Assembly: GCF_013340285.1 (NCBI RefSeq) | Contig: NZ_BLVO01000016.1 | Coordinates: 299,021 to 363,020 of the forward strand | Source of the DNA: Desulfovibrio subterraneus | Lineage (GTDB): Bacteria > Desulfobacterota > Desulfovibrionia > Desulfovibrionales > Desulfovibrionaceae | DNA length: 64,000 bases | Direction: 5' to 3' | Part shown: in pieces, positions 43,091 through 51,833 of the stretch | Layout: each line of letters starts with the position of its first letter | How positions within the stretch are numbered: the stretch's first letter is position 1 | The notes under the pieces: model-generated | What the model was told of the DNA's origin: nothing | Databases searched by the model: none | What the model saw: only the letters and a program-made list of their open reading frames with translations | Made by a program: the position numbers and the translations under genes

Positions 43091-44455
43091 TTATCTGCCG
43101 AGAGCGTCCTCTTCTCCGGTGTAGTCGCTGCCCTGCACGAGCTGTGTGGGTGCTCCGCCGAAACGGACAAGGACCATGCCCGAGAACTTGTCGCCGCGAT
43201 ACACTTCCACTCGGTACACATCTCCCGCATTGTCTATGGAGTAGGCGTTCAGGATTTCATTGCGGCGTATGGATATGCCGCATTCGCTGTCCACACCGGG
43301 GCGGGTGTAGCCGATAATATTGATGCGGTAGCCTTCTTCCGGTGCAATCTCAAAGGCGTCGCTTACATTCACGATGCTGCCCATGGGCGTTGTTTTGGCC
43401 AGTCCGTCCACCGTCATGCGCAGCGCCTTGAGGCTGTCGTCGTAGTCAAAATACTGCGGCACGAGCTGGGTAATGCGGTTGTTGCCGTAATAGACCCTGA
43501 AGGCATTGCCTTCGCCCACCATGGTGAGCAGCGGCTTGGAAGGAGTGAAATCGTCGCCCGCATTGCGGCTTAAAGGCACATAGCGCAGGGTGCTGCGGAT
43601 GTTGTCGAGATCAAGCGTGAGCCTGCCGTCATGAAAGGCGAGGTGCAGGTTGCGGTTCATGGCGGCTTCCAGCCCCTCGGGGGTGAGGGTGAAGTCACGC
43701 TCGAACTGCACTCCGGCCTGCCGCATGAACGATTCGAGAATGCGCACGTGGTAATAGGCGCGTGTTGCCGTGTTGAACGCCTTGCTGGCCTCTATGCCGA
43801 AGGCGGGTTTGCCGTGGGTGATGGCGAAATAGGTGAGGGTTTTTTCCATCTCTACGTCACCCTCGCGGGTGCGTGTGTTCTTGAGATGGTATAGGTGGTC
43901 GGGCACCAGCAGGGCATTGTTGGCATCCTGCACGGCAAGGGTGCCCATGTTCGCAAGATTGCCGAAGCGGGTTGAGGCTATGGCCTCCTGGTCGATGATA
44001 ACGCTCTGTCCCCAGCGCTTTGGGTTGCGTACGGCGTCTTCCCACTGCGGGCGGTAGAAGCCGCTGCCGTCGTGCAGGTTGAGAACCATATCTACCTGCG
44101 GGTGCACGATGATGGACTTGATCTTCTCGACGGTTTCGTATTCCGGGTCATCCTTGCCAAGGCGGGCGAACTTGCGGTTCATGTCGCCGTGCAGACCCCT
44201 TGAACGGGTAATGATGCTGGGAAAGTTCAGGTTCGGCACCACCCATACATTACCCTTGGTGATGGTGTAGTGGCTGCCGAGCACACCGGCAGCATTGAAG
44301 CCGCCCGGTTCGTCCCCCTGAATGCCGCCGATGACCAGCACGGTGGGGCCTTTGGGGTCGTTGCCCAGTTTGAGCAGGGAAAAGTCCAGCGGGTTGCGGG
44401 CCTGCACAGGAAGCGCGGTACAGAGGATGAGAAGGAGTCCGAGTAGATATTTCAT
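43091..44455 (-). CDS. Csd4/Pgp1-like peptidoglycan DL-carboxypeptidase (M14)
   Basis: The 454-aa periplasmic protein has a signal peptide (MKYLLGLLLILCTALPVQA). GGIQGDEPGGF places Gln46 and Glu49, and LNLHDGSG places His128, at the positions I recall for the zinc ligands of Helicobacter Csd4, in which Gln replaces the usual His. FGIEAS carries the likely catalytic Glu. Csd4 and Campylobacter Pgp1 trim tripeptides to dipeptides and are needed for helical shape. Its ATG overlaps the VanY-like stop (ATGA), so the two enzymes are made together. Confidence 0.85.
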   Translation of the reverse strand: MKYLLGLLLILCTALPVQARNPLDFSLLKLGNDPKGPTVLVIGGIQGDEPGGFNAAGVLGSHYTITKGNVWVVPNLNFPSIITRSRGLHGDMNRKFARLGKDDPEYETVEKIKSIIVHPQVDMVLNLHDGSGFYRPQWEDAVRNPKRWGQSVIIDQEAIASTRFGNLANMGTLAVQDANNALLVPDHLYHLKNTRTREGDVEMEKTLTYFAITHGKPAFGIEASKAFNTATRAYYHVRILESFMRQAGVQFERDFTLTPEGLEAAMNRNLHLAFHDGRLTLDLDNIRSTLRYVPLSRNAGDDFTPSKPLLTMVGEGNAFRVYYGNNRITQLVPQYFDYDDSLKALRMTVDGLAKTTPMGSIVNVSDAFEIAPEEGYRINIIGYTRPGVDSECGISIRRNEILNAYSIDNAGDVYRVEVYRGDKFSGMVLVRFGGAPTQLVQGSDYTGEEDALGR

Positions 44456-45339
44456 GCCTGTTTCACTTTCACATGCCAAGGTTCGAAGCGTACGCCCAAC
44501 TGGTTGTCGCGCGGGTAACGCAGGGTGAGATAGCCGAGTTCCTCAAGCCGCAGAAAAACATCTGTTTCGGTAAAGCGATCAGTGAAGTTGAATTCGCCGA
44601 AATCACGCTGCCCCACGTCGAAATCGCTGACCCCGTGGAAGGAATAACCGGGGGGGGCCAGAGAGCGTGATGCAAGGGAAAGGTTGGCGTCGTTCGTGGC
44701 GGCCTTGTTGAGAAAGAGGTGAAACTGCTTCATCACGCCGCGCACGCCGGAGGTGAGCACCACCTCGTTGCCAAGGGTTTTCTGAATGGTGTTCCACGTA
44801 TCCAGAGGCTCTCCCTTGAAGAGATAGTTGCCGCTGTACGGCACCTTGTATACGTCGCGATCGCGGATGTGGGCGGTGAGCCCCGTTATGACCTTTACCC
44901 CGTAAAAACCATAGACAGCGGCGTCTGCATAGAACTGGCATTCCAGAAATTCCAGTTCGCTCCGAGAGAACGCCCCTACATTCGGGTAATTACGGGCTAC
45001 GCGGATGGCCTCGTCAAAGCCGAGCAATGAGAAATTGCCATGGCCCACGGTGCGCACCAGCCGTTCTATGCGCTGCAATGACTGGAACAGGATGGCGCGG
45101 TGCTCGCCCTGCAGGACGATGTCACCTTCAAAAGGCGCGTCAAAGTGGCGCATCTTGTCGTAGTAGTCGCGGATATGCAGGTCGTAGGCCCCTTCCTGCG
45201 GTGAAAAATGCAAGGCTGTTGCATCCTGCATGGTGCCGGAAAAGGCTGTGACCGCGCGGGCGGGTGCCGGGAGGAGCGACTGGACCGCAAGGGCAGAGGC
45301 GCAGCAGCAGATCTGGTGGAGAAAATGTCGCCGGTTCAG
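44452..45339 (-). CDS. VanY-like D,D-carboxypeptidase (M15) with Tat signal, CTG start
   Basis: The catalytic region has FHGVSDFDVG and EPWHVKV, the His, Asp and His zinc ligands of M15 (VanY/DacB) peptidases, which remove the terminal D-Ala of peptidoglycan stems. The first ATG in frame (45231) would leave out an obvious twin-arginine signal that reads upstream: NRRHFLHQ, a hydrophobic stretch and APARA. The only suitable initiator for that signal is a CTG at 45339, 7 nt after AAAGGAG, giving 295 aa. It is first in a two-gene operon with the Csd4-like enzyme. Confidence 0.78.
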   Translation of the reverse strand: MNRRHFLHQICCCASALAVQSLLPAPARAVTAFSGTMQDATALHFSPQEGAYDLHIRDYYDKMRHFDAPFEGDIVLQGEHRAILFQSLQRIERLVRTVGHGNFSLLGFDEAIRVARNYPNVGAFSRSELEFLECQFYADAAVYGFYGVKVITGLTAHIRDRDVYKVPYSGNYLFKGEPLDTWNTIQKTLGNEVVLTSGVRGVMKQFHLFLNKAATNDANLSLASRSLAPPGYSFHGVSDFDVGQRDFGEFNFTDRFTETDVFLRLEELGYLTLRYPRDNQLGVRFEPWHVKVKQA

Positions 45340-45685
45340 CTTCGGACTCCTTTGGCCAAGAGTGGGTGTGAATCGCGGTACAAGTGTACCTCAGAATGCG
45401 GCGGGACGCAAAAACGTTATAGACTCATTCCGCGCTTTGCACAGATGCAGAGAGGCTGCAGGGCAAGCGGGCCGCATGCTGCAGAGCTTGCCACTTGGCC
45501 GGAATTTCTTTAGCCTGTCACATTGTCCGCAATGGCCAGCAGCCCCTTTTGCCATCATGGTGCAGGGGCGTTGCCGTTTCGGTGAAAACGCAACGGAACC
45601 GCAGCAATCAGTACAGTATCCGGTGGCGTACCGGCACATACTCCGGTACCGGTTCCGCAACGTCACTTCCATATCGCAGGGAATC
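45340..45685. other. Divergent promoter region of the VanY-like gene and dnaX
   Basis: The dnaX frame stays open through this region from 45230, but without homology to DnaX. No SRP RNA or tRNA was found here, although some bacteria place the 4.5S RNA gene next to dnaX. Confidence 0.45.
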
Positions 45686-47824
45686 ATGAGCACAGCATCT
45701 CTGACCACAGCATACCGTCCGCAAACCTTTGCCGATGTGGCGGGGCAGGAAACCATCAAGGCCATCCTCTCCCGCGCGGCACGAGAAGACCGCATAGCAC
45801 CCGCTTATCTGTTCAGCGGCACCCGCGGTGTGGGCAAGACAACCATTGCCCGCATATTCGCCAAGTCGCTGAACTGCGTGAACGCGCCCGCGGCAGAACC
45901 CTGCAATGTGTGTGAGCACTGCCGCAAGATCACGCAGGGCATGCATGTGGACGTGGTGGAAATTGACGGCGCTTCCAACCGCGGCATCGACGATGCCCGC
46001 CGCCTGCGCGAATCCATAGGCTATGCGCCCATGGAAGGCCGCTACAAGGTCTTCATCATCGACGAAGCGCACATGCTCACCCGCGAATCGTTCAACGCGC
46101 TGCTCAAGACGCTGGAAGAGCCCCCAAGGGGCGTGACTTTCATCATGGCCACCACGGAGCCGCACAAATTTCCCATCACCATCATCAGCCGCTGCCAGCA
46201 CTACATATTCAAGCGTCTTGGCGAGCATGAGCTGGAAGCGCACCTCACCAAGATTCTGGGCAGGGAAGAGCGCGATTTCGAACCGCAGGCCGTGAAGCTC
46301 ATTGCCCGCCGTGCGGCCGGTTCCGTGCGCGATTCCATGTCGCTCATGGGGCAGGTGCTGGCTCTGGGGCATGACAAGCTGGAAGAAAGCTCTGTGCGCT
46401 CCATTCTCGGCCTTGCCGGTCAGGAACTGTTCTTCAAGGTCATGGAGGCCATGAAGGCACAGGATGTGGTGGCGGTTTCTTCCGTCATCCGGTCCATTCT
46501 CGATCAGGGGGTGGATATCGGTTACTTCCTTCGCGAACTGGCCACCACTTGGCGCAACCTCTTCATGCTCAAGCAGGCCGGAGAGCAGGCGCTGCCCCTG
46601 CTGGACCTGCCCGAGGCGGAAGCCCGCCAGTGGCTGGAGTGGGTGCCGGAATTTGAACTTGCGCACGTGCATGCCTGCTGGCAGCTCACACTGGAAGGCC
46701 AGCGCAGGGTGCTCACCAGCCTTGAACCGGCCATGGCGCTGGAACTGCTGCTGCTGAATCTGACCTTCCTGCCCAAGCTGCTGAACATGGAACAACTTTC
46801 GCGCGGGGGGGCCAAGCCTGCCCCGCAACAGTCTGCCCAGCCCCAGGCTCAATCCGGTGCGCCAAGGCCCGCAGGGCAGGGGGCACCGCAGGGCAGAGGG
46901 CCGACAAACCCTTTTGATGCCGCAGCCGGTGCCGCGATCCAGTCGGGCGATCAGTCCGATGCACCGTCTGCCGCAACCGGAACTGCTCCTTCCTTCTCCG
47001 GCAACCGGAACGAGGCTCCTGTTTCTGCACCTGCAGGGCAGGCTTCTCATGGCAAGCGTCCGGAGCCTCCGCACCGGCAGCGCGCTGCGCAGGCTGCGGC
47101 GGCCCGTGAGAATGCCGCACCCGCGTATATGCCGTCCGGAGGGATGCCTTCCGGTAACACGTCGGGCAACTTGTCGGGCAGCATGCCTTCCGGCAATGTG
47201 TCTTCCGGCGAGGATTCCGGCCCGCCCGCAGGCTATCTGGATGGTCCGCCACCGGACCTGCCGCCGGAATTCGGCGGTGCAGAAGGCATGGGCGGCCCGC
47301 AGCCCGAACCGCAGGATATCTATGGCGGGGCAGAAATGCCGGGCTCGTCTGATTCCTATGCCGCGGCCGGTTCCTATGCCACGACCTATCCCTATGGCGC
47401 ACAGGAAGAAGCCGCACCGTCTGCGGTGCCTGCCGTGCTGGACCCGTCCAGTTATGACGGTCCCCGCGACTGGGATACCTTTCTGGAATTCTGCAAGCAG
47501 CAGAACGGCGAGGGCGGACGCAGCGTGAATATTCTGCATTCCGCCAAGGGTGAGTATTCTGAAGGTGAGCTGCGCATCCGCACGCAGTCCGGCATTCAAT
47601 ATGGCCGCCTGAATGAGCCGGGGCTTGTGGCCGTGCTGACCGAGCGGGCGCGCCAGTGGTTCGGCCCGCAGGCCAGGCTTGCCGTTCTTGAGCCCACCAG
47701 CCGTGTGCGCCCCTATGCTGAACTGCGCAAGGAGGTGGAAGACCACCCCCTGTCGCGCATGCTGGAAGAAGAACTTGGCGCCGCGCTCATCCACTTCCGC
47801 CACAAGGACGAACCGGGCAAATAG
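45686..47824 (+). CDS. dnaX: DNA polymerase III gamma/tau subunit
   Basis: This clamp-loader ATPase starts at ATG 45686 (MSTASLTTAYRPQTF), with AGGGAATC upstream; 712 aa. Motifs are Walker A GTRGVGKTT near residue 44, the zinc module CNVCEHCRKI, Walker B FIIDEAHML and the sensor region TTEPHKFP. After about residue 380 comes a 240-residue low-complexity Pro/Gly/Ser/Gln linker (with SGN-type repeats) and a conserved C-terminal domain (from about 595). I did not find an evident slippery site for a gamma form. It is apart from ybaB-recR. Confidence 0.94.
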   Translation: MSTASLTTAYRPQTFADVAGQETIKAILSRAAREDRIAPAYLFSGTRGVGKTTIARIFAKSLNCVNAPAAEPCNVCEHCRKITQGMHVDVVEIDGASNRGIDDARRLRESIGYAPMEGRYKVFIIDEAHMLTRESFNALLKTLEEPPRGVTFIMATTEPHKFPITIISRCQHYIFKRLGEHELEAHLTKILGREERDFEPQAVKLIARRAAGSVRDSMSLMGQVLALGHDKLEESSVRSILGLAGQELFFKVMEAMKAQDVVAVSSVIRSILDQGVDIGYFLRELATTWRNLFMLKQAGEQALPLLDLPEAEARQWLEWVPEFELAHVHACWQLTLEGQRRVLTSLEPAMALELLLLNLTFLPKLLNMEQLSRGGAKPAPQQSAQPQAQSGAPRPAGQGAPQGRGPTNPFDAAAGAAIQSGDQSDAPSAATGTAPSFSGNRNEAPVSAPAGQASHGKRPEPPHRQRAAQAAAARENAAPAYMPSGGMPSGNTSGNLSGSMPSGNVSSGEDSGPPAGYLDGPPPDLPPEFGGAEGMGGPQPEPQDIYGGAEMPGSSDSYAAAGSYATTYPYGAQEEAAPSAVPAVLDPSSYDGPRDWDTFLEFCKQQNGEGGRSVNILHSAKGEYSEGELRIRTQSGIQYGRLNEPGLVAVLTERARQWFGPQARLAVLEPTSRVRPYAELRKEVEDHPLSRMLEEELGAALIHFRHKDEPGK

Positions 47825-47868
47825 GCCGCGCCGCAATGGTGTAACCACCACGCAATATCGAAAATGAG

Positions 47869-47903
47869 ACCCCGCTGTCTTTGCGACAGCGGGGTTTGTT
47901 TTT
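47869..47903 (+). terminator. Terminator between dnaX and surE
   Basis: An 11-bp stem ACCCCGCTGTC / GACAGCGGGGT with a 5-nt loop is followed by TTGTTTTTT. Confidence 0.85.
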
Positions 47904-47936
47904 TGTGTGGGGCAGCGGTAGCTTGCCGCGATACCG

Positions 47937-48752
47937 CTAGGACTGCTTGAAGCAGGCACTCCATGCGCCGGAACGGGAGAATGCGCTTTTGGCAGTCAAA
48001 TCCAGCGATATGGGCGTAACGGAAACAACCCTGTCCACGGCCAGCGCGTATACGTCGGTATCTTCCGGTTCCTGTTCATCCGCGCCCTTGCTCGTCACAG
48101 CCTCTCCCAGCGGGCTGGTGAGGGAGGGATTGTCCAGTGTGGAGCGGTAGTAGAGGGTCTTGGAAAGGCGGGTGATGCGCCATGGGCTTTCAGGGGTGGC
48201 TGTGCTCGGCACGTCCACTTTCAGAATGTCCACGTCTGCCGGAAAGCTCTCGCTCAGGGACGTGTAGGCGAGCCGTCTGAGTATCTGGATGGACGATTCC
48301 CAGTTTTGTTCGGTGTAGGTGAAATGGCTGTGAATGGGCGTTTCAAGGGATGCGGCAATGGCCGGAATGCCCCTGTATGCACCTTCCATGGCTGCCCCTA
48401 CGGTACCGGAGCTGGTGATGTTTGCGCCGAGGTTCTCGCCGTAGTTTATGCCGGAGATGACAAGGTCGGGGCGAAAATCGCTGAAGATGTTCAGAGCATG
48501 GCCGAGCACTCTGGCCGGTGCCGCCTCGCATGCGAAACCTTCAAACTGCCGGTCGCCGATAGTGAGAATCCTCTTCTGGAGCACAGAGGCAGGCTTGCCC
48601 ACCTGCGCTCTGCCCATGGCCGTCTGCTGCGTGGCGGGAGCAACGATCAGGACCTCGGCAAAGGGCTCCACAGCCTGCACTGCGGCTGCCAGACCGGGTG
48701 ATTCAATGCCGTCATCATTGGTGATGACTACCTTATATTTCCTGTTGGTCAT
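47937..48752 (-). CDS. surE: 5'/3'-nucleotidase SurE
   Basis: This metal-dependent nucleotidase acts on nucleoside monophosphates in stress survival. It starts at ATG 48752 (MTNRKYKVVITNDDG), with GAGG upstream; 271 aa. The metal-binding ITNDDGIESPGL block is at residues 9-20 and SGINYGENLG near 103. The frame extends upstream without support. It is convergent with dnaX and shares the terminator. Confidence 0.93.
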   Translation of the reverse strand: MTNRKYKVVITNDDGIESPGLAAAVQAVEPFAEVLIVAPATQQTAMGRAQVGKPASVLQKRILTIGDRQFEGFACEAAPARVLGHALNIFSDFRPDLVISGINYGENLGANITSSGTVGAAMEGAYRGIPAIAASLETPIHSHFTYTEQNWESSIQILRRLAYTSLSESFPADVDILKVDVPSTATPESPWRITRLSKTLYYRSTLDNPSLTSPLGEAVTSKGADEQEPEDTDVYALAVDRVVSVTPISLDLTAKSAFSRSGAWSACFKQS

Positions 48753-49213
48753 GCAATACCTCTTCTTCGGGCTCGGAACGGATTCCTGCCGCATTGCCCG
48801 TGCGTTATCTGTTTCTCTGCGGCGGTTGAAAGGGCCCCCCCTCTATGCACCATTTGCAGGGGGCCAGCAACTCGCGGCGAGCATGGCGACCGGATTCCGG
48901 TGGGGGCCAGCTCAGGGCCGGATCATGCTCGGATTATGTTCGGATATGGGCGCGCTTGGGCAGTTACGGCGGCAGGCAAGACAAAGCCCCCGCCTTGCGG
49001 GCGGGGGCTCAGGGTAATGACAAACCCTCGTTTTCGGTAAAACCGCGTTTCCGTTAAGCCGGAACTGATGTCCAACAAACCGATTCTCATCGCTTATACG
49101 AGGGGCAGGAACGTTAGGTTCCTGCCCGGCGGAGCCATCCCCAGAAGTGACTTTGCCAGCAGTCTGAGCCCCTGCCCCTGCGGGCGGGGGCACGTTTTTA
49201 CGGGTTGCGGCGT
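48753..49213. other. Intergenic region with GC-rich hairpins and a dispersed repeat
   Basis: It holds hairpins at 48985-49009 (AGCCCCCGCC / GGCGGGGGCT) and 49168-49191 (GCCCCTGCCC / GGGCGGGGGC, then T-run), with repeat copy 1 between them. A minus-strand reading frame of 109 codons crosses it but only reflects the repeat. Confidence 0.55.
49020..49135 (+). repeat. Dispersed about 115-bp repeat, copy 1
   Basis: It shares blocks CCCTCGTTTTC, CCGTTAAGCCGGAA, CATCGCTTA and GGTTCCTGCCCGGCGGAGCC with copy 2 at 54901-55014, about three-quarters identical overall. A hairpin GGCAGGAAC / GTTCCTGCC and an outer CCCTCG / CGAGGG pair suggest a folded RNA or DNA element. Confidence 0.7.
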
Positions 49214-50323
49214 CTATTTTTGCGGGCAGCGCACATGGCACACTCCCGCAGGAGTTGCCTTGGCGTGGGGGAAATACCGCTTCTTGAACCGCAACGCCAC
49301 ATTCACCAGCGCAATAAGCACAGGCACCTCGACCAGCGGCCCAATGACAGCGGCAAAAGCTACACCGGAGTCTATGCCGAACACTGCAATGGCAACGGCA
49401 ATGGCCAGCTCGAAGTTGTTGGATGCGGCCGTGAAGCTGAGCGTGGTGGCCTGTTCATATGTGGCGTCCGCCTTCCAGGAAAGGAAGAAGGACACGAGGA
49501 ACATGACCAGAAAATAGATGGTCAGCGGCAGGGCTATGGTCAGCACGTCCATGGGCAGCTCCACAACCTTGTCGCCCTTCAGGGAGAACATGACCAGAAT
49601 GGTGAAGAGCAGAAAGACCAGCGTGAGCGGGCTGATCTTGGGAATGAACACCTGCTCGTACCATTCGCGCCCCTTCAGCCGGATTCCGGCAAAGCGTGTG
49701 AGCATGCCGCCGAGGAAGGGAATGCCAAGATAGATGAACACGCTCTCGGCTATCTGGCCAATGGAGATATCCACCACCGCCCCTTCAAGCCCGAACCATG
49801 CGGGCAGCACGGTGATGAACACATAGGCATAGACAGAGAAGAACAGCACCTGAAAGACGGAGTTGAAGGCCACAAGCCCTGCACAGTATTCGCGATCGCC
49901 ATTGGCCAGATCGTTCCATACGATGACCATGGCTATGCAGCGGGCAAGCCCGATGAGAATGAGCCCCACCATGTATTCGTGCTGACCGGAAAGAAAGGTG
50001 ATGGCCAGACCGAACATGAGCACGGGGCCGATTATCCAGTTCTGCACCAGCGAGAGCATCAGCACGCGTCCGTTGCGGAACACCTGCCCCAGTTCCTCGT
50101 AGCGCACCTTGGCCAGCGGCGGGTACATCATGAGCACAAGGCCGATGGCGATGGGAATATTCGTGGTACCCACCTGCACGCTGTTGATTACATCCTTCAC
50201 GGAAGGCTGGTAGTAGCCGATGGCAACACCGGCAAACATGGCCAGAAAGATCCACAGGGTGAGGTATCTGTCCAGAAAGGACAGTTTTTTCATCAGAGAT
50301 TCGCTCACGGCAGACTCCGTCAT
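49214..50323 (-). CDS. acr3: Arsenite efflux permease (ACR3 family)
   Basis: The 369-aa membrane protein has about ten helices and exports As(III) through the inner membrane. The family Cys-containing helix reads [18 protein letters not shown] near residue 123, and EHxMVGLI and [11 protein letters not shown] segments match ACR3. The start at 50323 ([10 protein letters not shown]) overlaps the arsR stop (ATGA), so both are one operon. The C-terminus ends with an extra CHVRC. Confidence 0.93.
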   Translation of the reverse strand: MTESAVSESLMKKLSFLDRYLTLWIFLAMFAGVAIGYYQPSVKDVINSVQVGTTNIPIAIGLVLMMYPPLAKVRYEELGQVFRNGRVLMLSLVQNWIIGPVLMFGLAITFLSGQHEYMVGLILIGLARCIAMVIVWNDLANGDREYCAGLVAFNSVFQVLFFSVYAYVFITVLPAWFGLEGAVVDISIGQIAESVFIYLGIPFLGGMLTRFAGIRLKGREWYEQVFIPKISPLTLVFLLFTILVMFSLKGDKVVELPMDVLTIALPLTIYFLVMFLVSFFLSWKADATYEQATTLSFTAASNNFELAIAVAIAVFGIDSGVAFAAVIGPLVEVPVLIALVNVALRFKKRYFPHAKATPAGVCHVRCPQK

Positions 50324-50694
50324 TTGCTGCAAGCCTCATGCGTGGTGTCGGCACAGGTTGCGGTGGTTTTGGTGGCAAGGTGGCGCGCAAGGCGCTTATC
50401 ATCCTCTATCGCTTCGGGGCGGGGCGGCAGCAGGTCTTTCAGCGCCCCCAGAAAGGCTGCATGGGCAGGGTCGCGGGCAATGGCGAGGCTGTAATACACC
50501 CATTTGGCACTGCGCCTGCCGTTTACCCAGCCAGCCCGTTTCAGAAAGGACATGTGGCGCGAGATGGTGGACTGCGGCAGGTCCAGTGCGGCCATAAGGT
50601 CGCATATGCACAGCTCGCCGTGCATGAGCAGCCTGACAATGCGCAGGCGGGTCGGTTCCGACAGGGCCTTGAGTTGTTCTGCGAGATTTTCCAT
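50320..50694 (-). CDS. arsR: ArsR-family arsenic-responsive repressor
   Basis: The 124-aa winged-helix repressor has the As(III) site ELCICDLMA (CxC) near residues 27-35 and the recognition helix [13 protein letters not shown]. It is released from DNA by arsenite or antimonite. It is first gene of arsR-acr3, with a palindromic operator just upstream of its start. Confidence 0.92.
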   Translation of the reverse strand: MENLAEQLKALSEPTRLRIVRLLMHGELCICDLMAALDLPQSTISRHMSFLKRAGWVNGRRSAKWVYYSLAIARDPAHAAFLGALKDLLPPRPEAIEDDKRLARHLATKTTATCADTTHEACSK

Positions 50695-50703
50695 GGGGGC
50701 ATC

Positions 50704-50723
50704 ATATCCGCTTATGCGGATTC
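50704..50723. promoter_or_regulatory. Probable ArsR operator
   Basis: The inverted repeat ATCCGC-TTAT-GCGGAT at 50706-50721 lies 10 nt before the arsR start, the place for autorepression. Confidence 0.6.
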
Positions 50724-51021
50724 GTCAATGCGAAAGAAGGGATGTGCCTGTTACATTTTGGCGACGGACAAAAAAGAAGCGCTCCCGTTGTTGCCTCGGG
50801 AGCGCTTTTCCATCCGGTCGTAGCGGCTGTGGAGTTTTTCGACACATCTGCCGCGTATGGGGTCTCCGGTTGTTGATATCCGGAGGGAGGATGAGGCCCA
50901 TACGCTGTTGCCGTGGCTTTTGTGCCTATGTGCGGTTGCCGGCGCACAAGGGGGGTTAGCAGTTACGGCCTATGGGAACAGCGGAGTGTTGCCGGCTCCG
51001 CCGTCGGGGGTGTTATGAAAA
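50724..51021. other. Intergenic DNA between arsR and the OB-fold gene
   Basis: Apart from the terminator at 50777-50807, nothing recognisable is seen. Confidence 0.4.
50777..50807 (-). terminator. Terminator upstream of arsR
   Basis: The 11-bp stem AAGCGCTCCCG / CGGGAGCGCTT is followed on the minus strand by CTTTTTT. It isolates arsR from the upstream minus-strand gene. Confidence 0.8.
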
Positions 51022-51405
51022 CTACAGGGTAACGGGAGCAGCTGCGGGCTGGTTGCCGCCGGTGATCTCGTACTGGCGCACGTCGATAACGGCTTCGGAC
51101 TGATTTACCAGCTTTACGGTGCCCTTGATGACCACGTCAGCACCGTTCATGGTGTAGTCGTGAATGCCGTCGAGCTTGTAATAAACTTCCTGACCGGGAA
51201 GCTGCAGGAAAAATTCGTCGTTCAGCTCGGCAATAGTGCCGGAGAAAACAACATCGTGACCAACGTGAATCTTGCCAACCTTGGCGGTTGCGGGGCTGTA
51301 AACCTTCTGGGCGGCCTGCGGTGCGGAGGCAACAAAGGCTGCGAATACGGCGCAAAGCACCAGAATGGCGGCGAAACGTGCAAACAGGGTCTGCTTGGTG
51401 GACAT
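51022..51405 (-). CDS. Small secreted OB-fold-like protein
   Basis: The 127-aa protein has a signal peptide (cleavage near ASAPQAAQ) and a mature domain with alternating strands (VVFSGTIAELNDEFFLQL, VVIKGTVKLVNQSEAVIDV) that resembles the bacterial OB-fold (YgiW/NirD-type) proteins. That assignment is tentative. AAAGGAAG precedes the ATG. Monocistronic. Confidence 0.6.
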   Translation of the reverse strand: MSTKQTLFARFAAILVLCAVFAAFVASAPQAAQKVYSPATAKVGKIHVGHDVVFSGTIAELNDEFFLQLPGQEVYYKLDGIHDYTMNGADVVIKGTVKLVNQSEAVIDVRQYEITGGNQPAAAPVTL

Positions 51406-51833
51406 GGCGTTCTTCCTTTTATGCGGCCGTCTGCCACTGCCTTGGCTCGGGCCTTTTGATATATGCTGAACTGCGGTGCTTCCTTCGGCCTCCCCTTGAA
51501 GCCTCTGTGGAACGTCCGGACGGTGCCGGTTCGCCGCAGTGCATTTTCATGCGTGTTTGATTCTCCATAAAGCATGGCCCGTGCCAACATTGTATCCTAT
51601 TGAATTTATGGAATATGTAGTGCCGACATAAACTTGCATGAGAACTGCAAGTTCCGGTATGACTGTGCACACATATAGTGCTTTTGGGGAATTGTGCATC
51701 AAAGTGCAGATAACACTCTGAAAAATAAGCAAATCAAAGATTGTAACGGCATAGCAAGAACCCGCAGTTCCGAATATGTATTTCAGAACTGCGGGTTCTT
51801 GTTTTTGCGGCGGCCGAAACGGCCTGACTCACA
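51406..51833. other. Intergenic region, possible small RNA
   Basis: It contains a small hairpin (AACTTGC / GCAAGTT near 51627-51655) and a strong plus-strand terminator at 51755-51807 with no plus-strand gene in front of it. A short noncoding transcript would explain this; no promoter was identified. Confidence 0.3.
51755..51807 (+). terminator. Strong terminator with 16-bp stem
   Basis: Perfect arms CAAGAACCCGCAGTTC / GAACTGCGGGTTCTTG with a 15-nt loop are followed by TTTTTG on plus. It could also mark the end of the minus-strand regulator gene. Confidence 0.8.

Noticed and set aside
45340-45685. Possible 4.5S RNA gene next to dnaX
   Set aside because: The conserved SRP apical sequence is not present.
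48912-49241. 109-codon minus-strand frame (and 54884-55129)
   Set aside because: Both only translate the dispersed repeat; no start site or conserved protein character beyond it.
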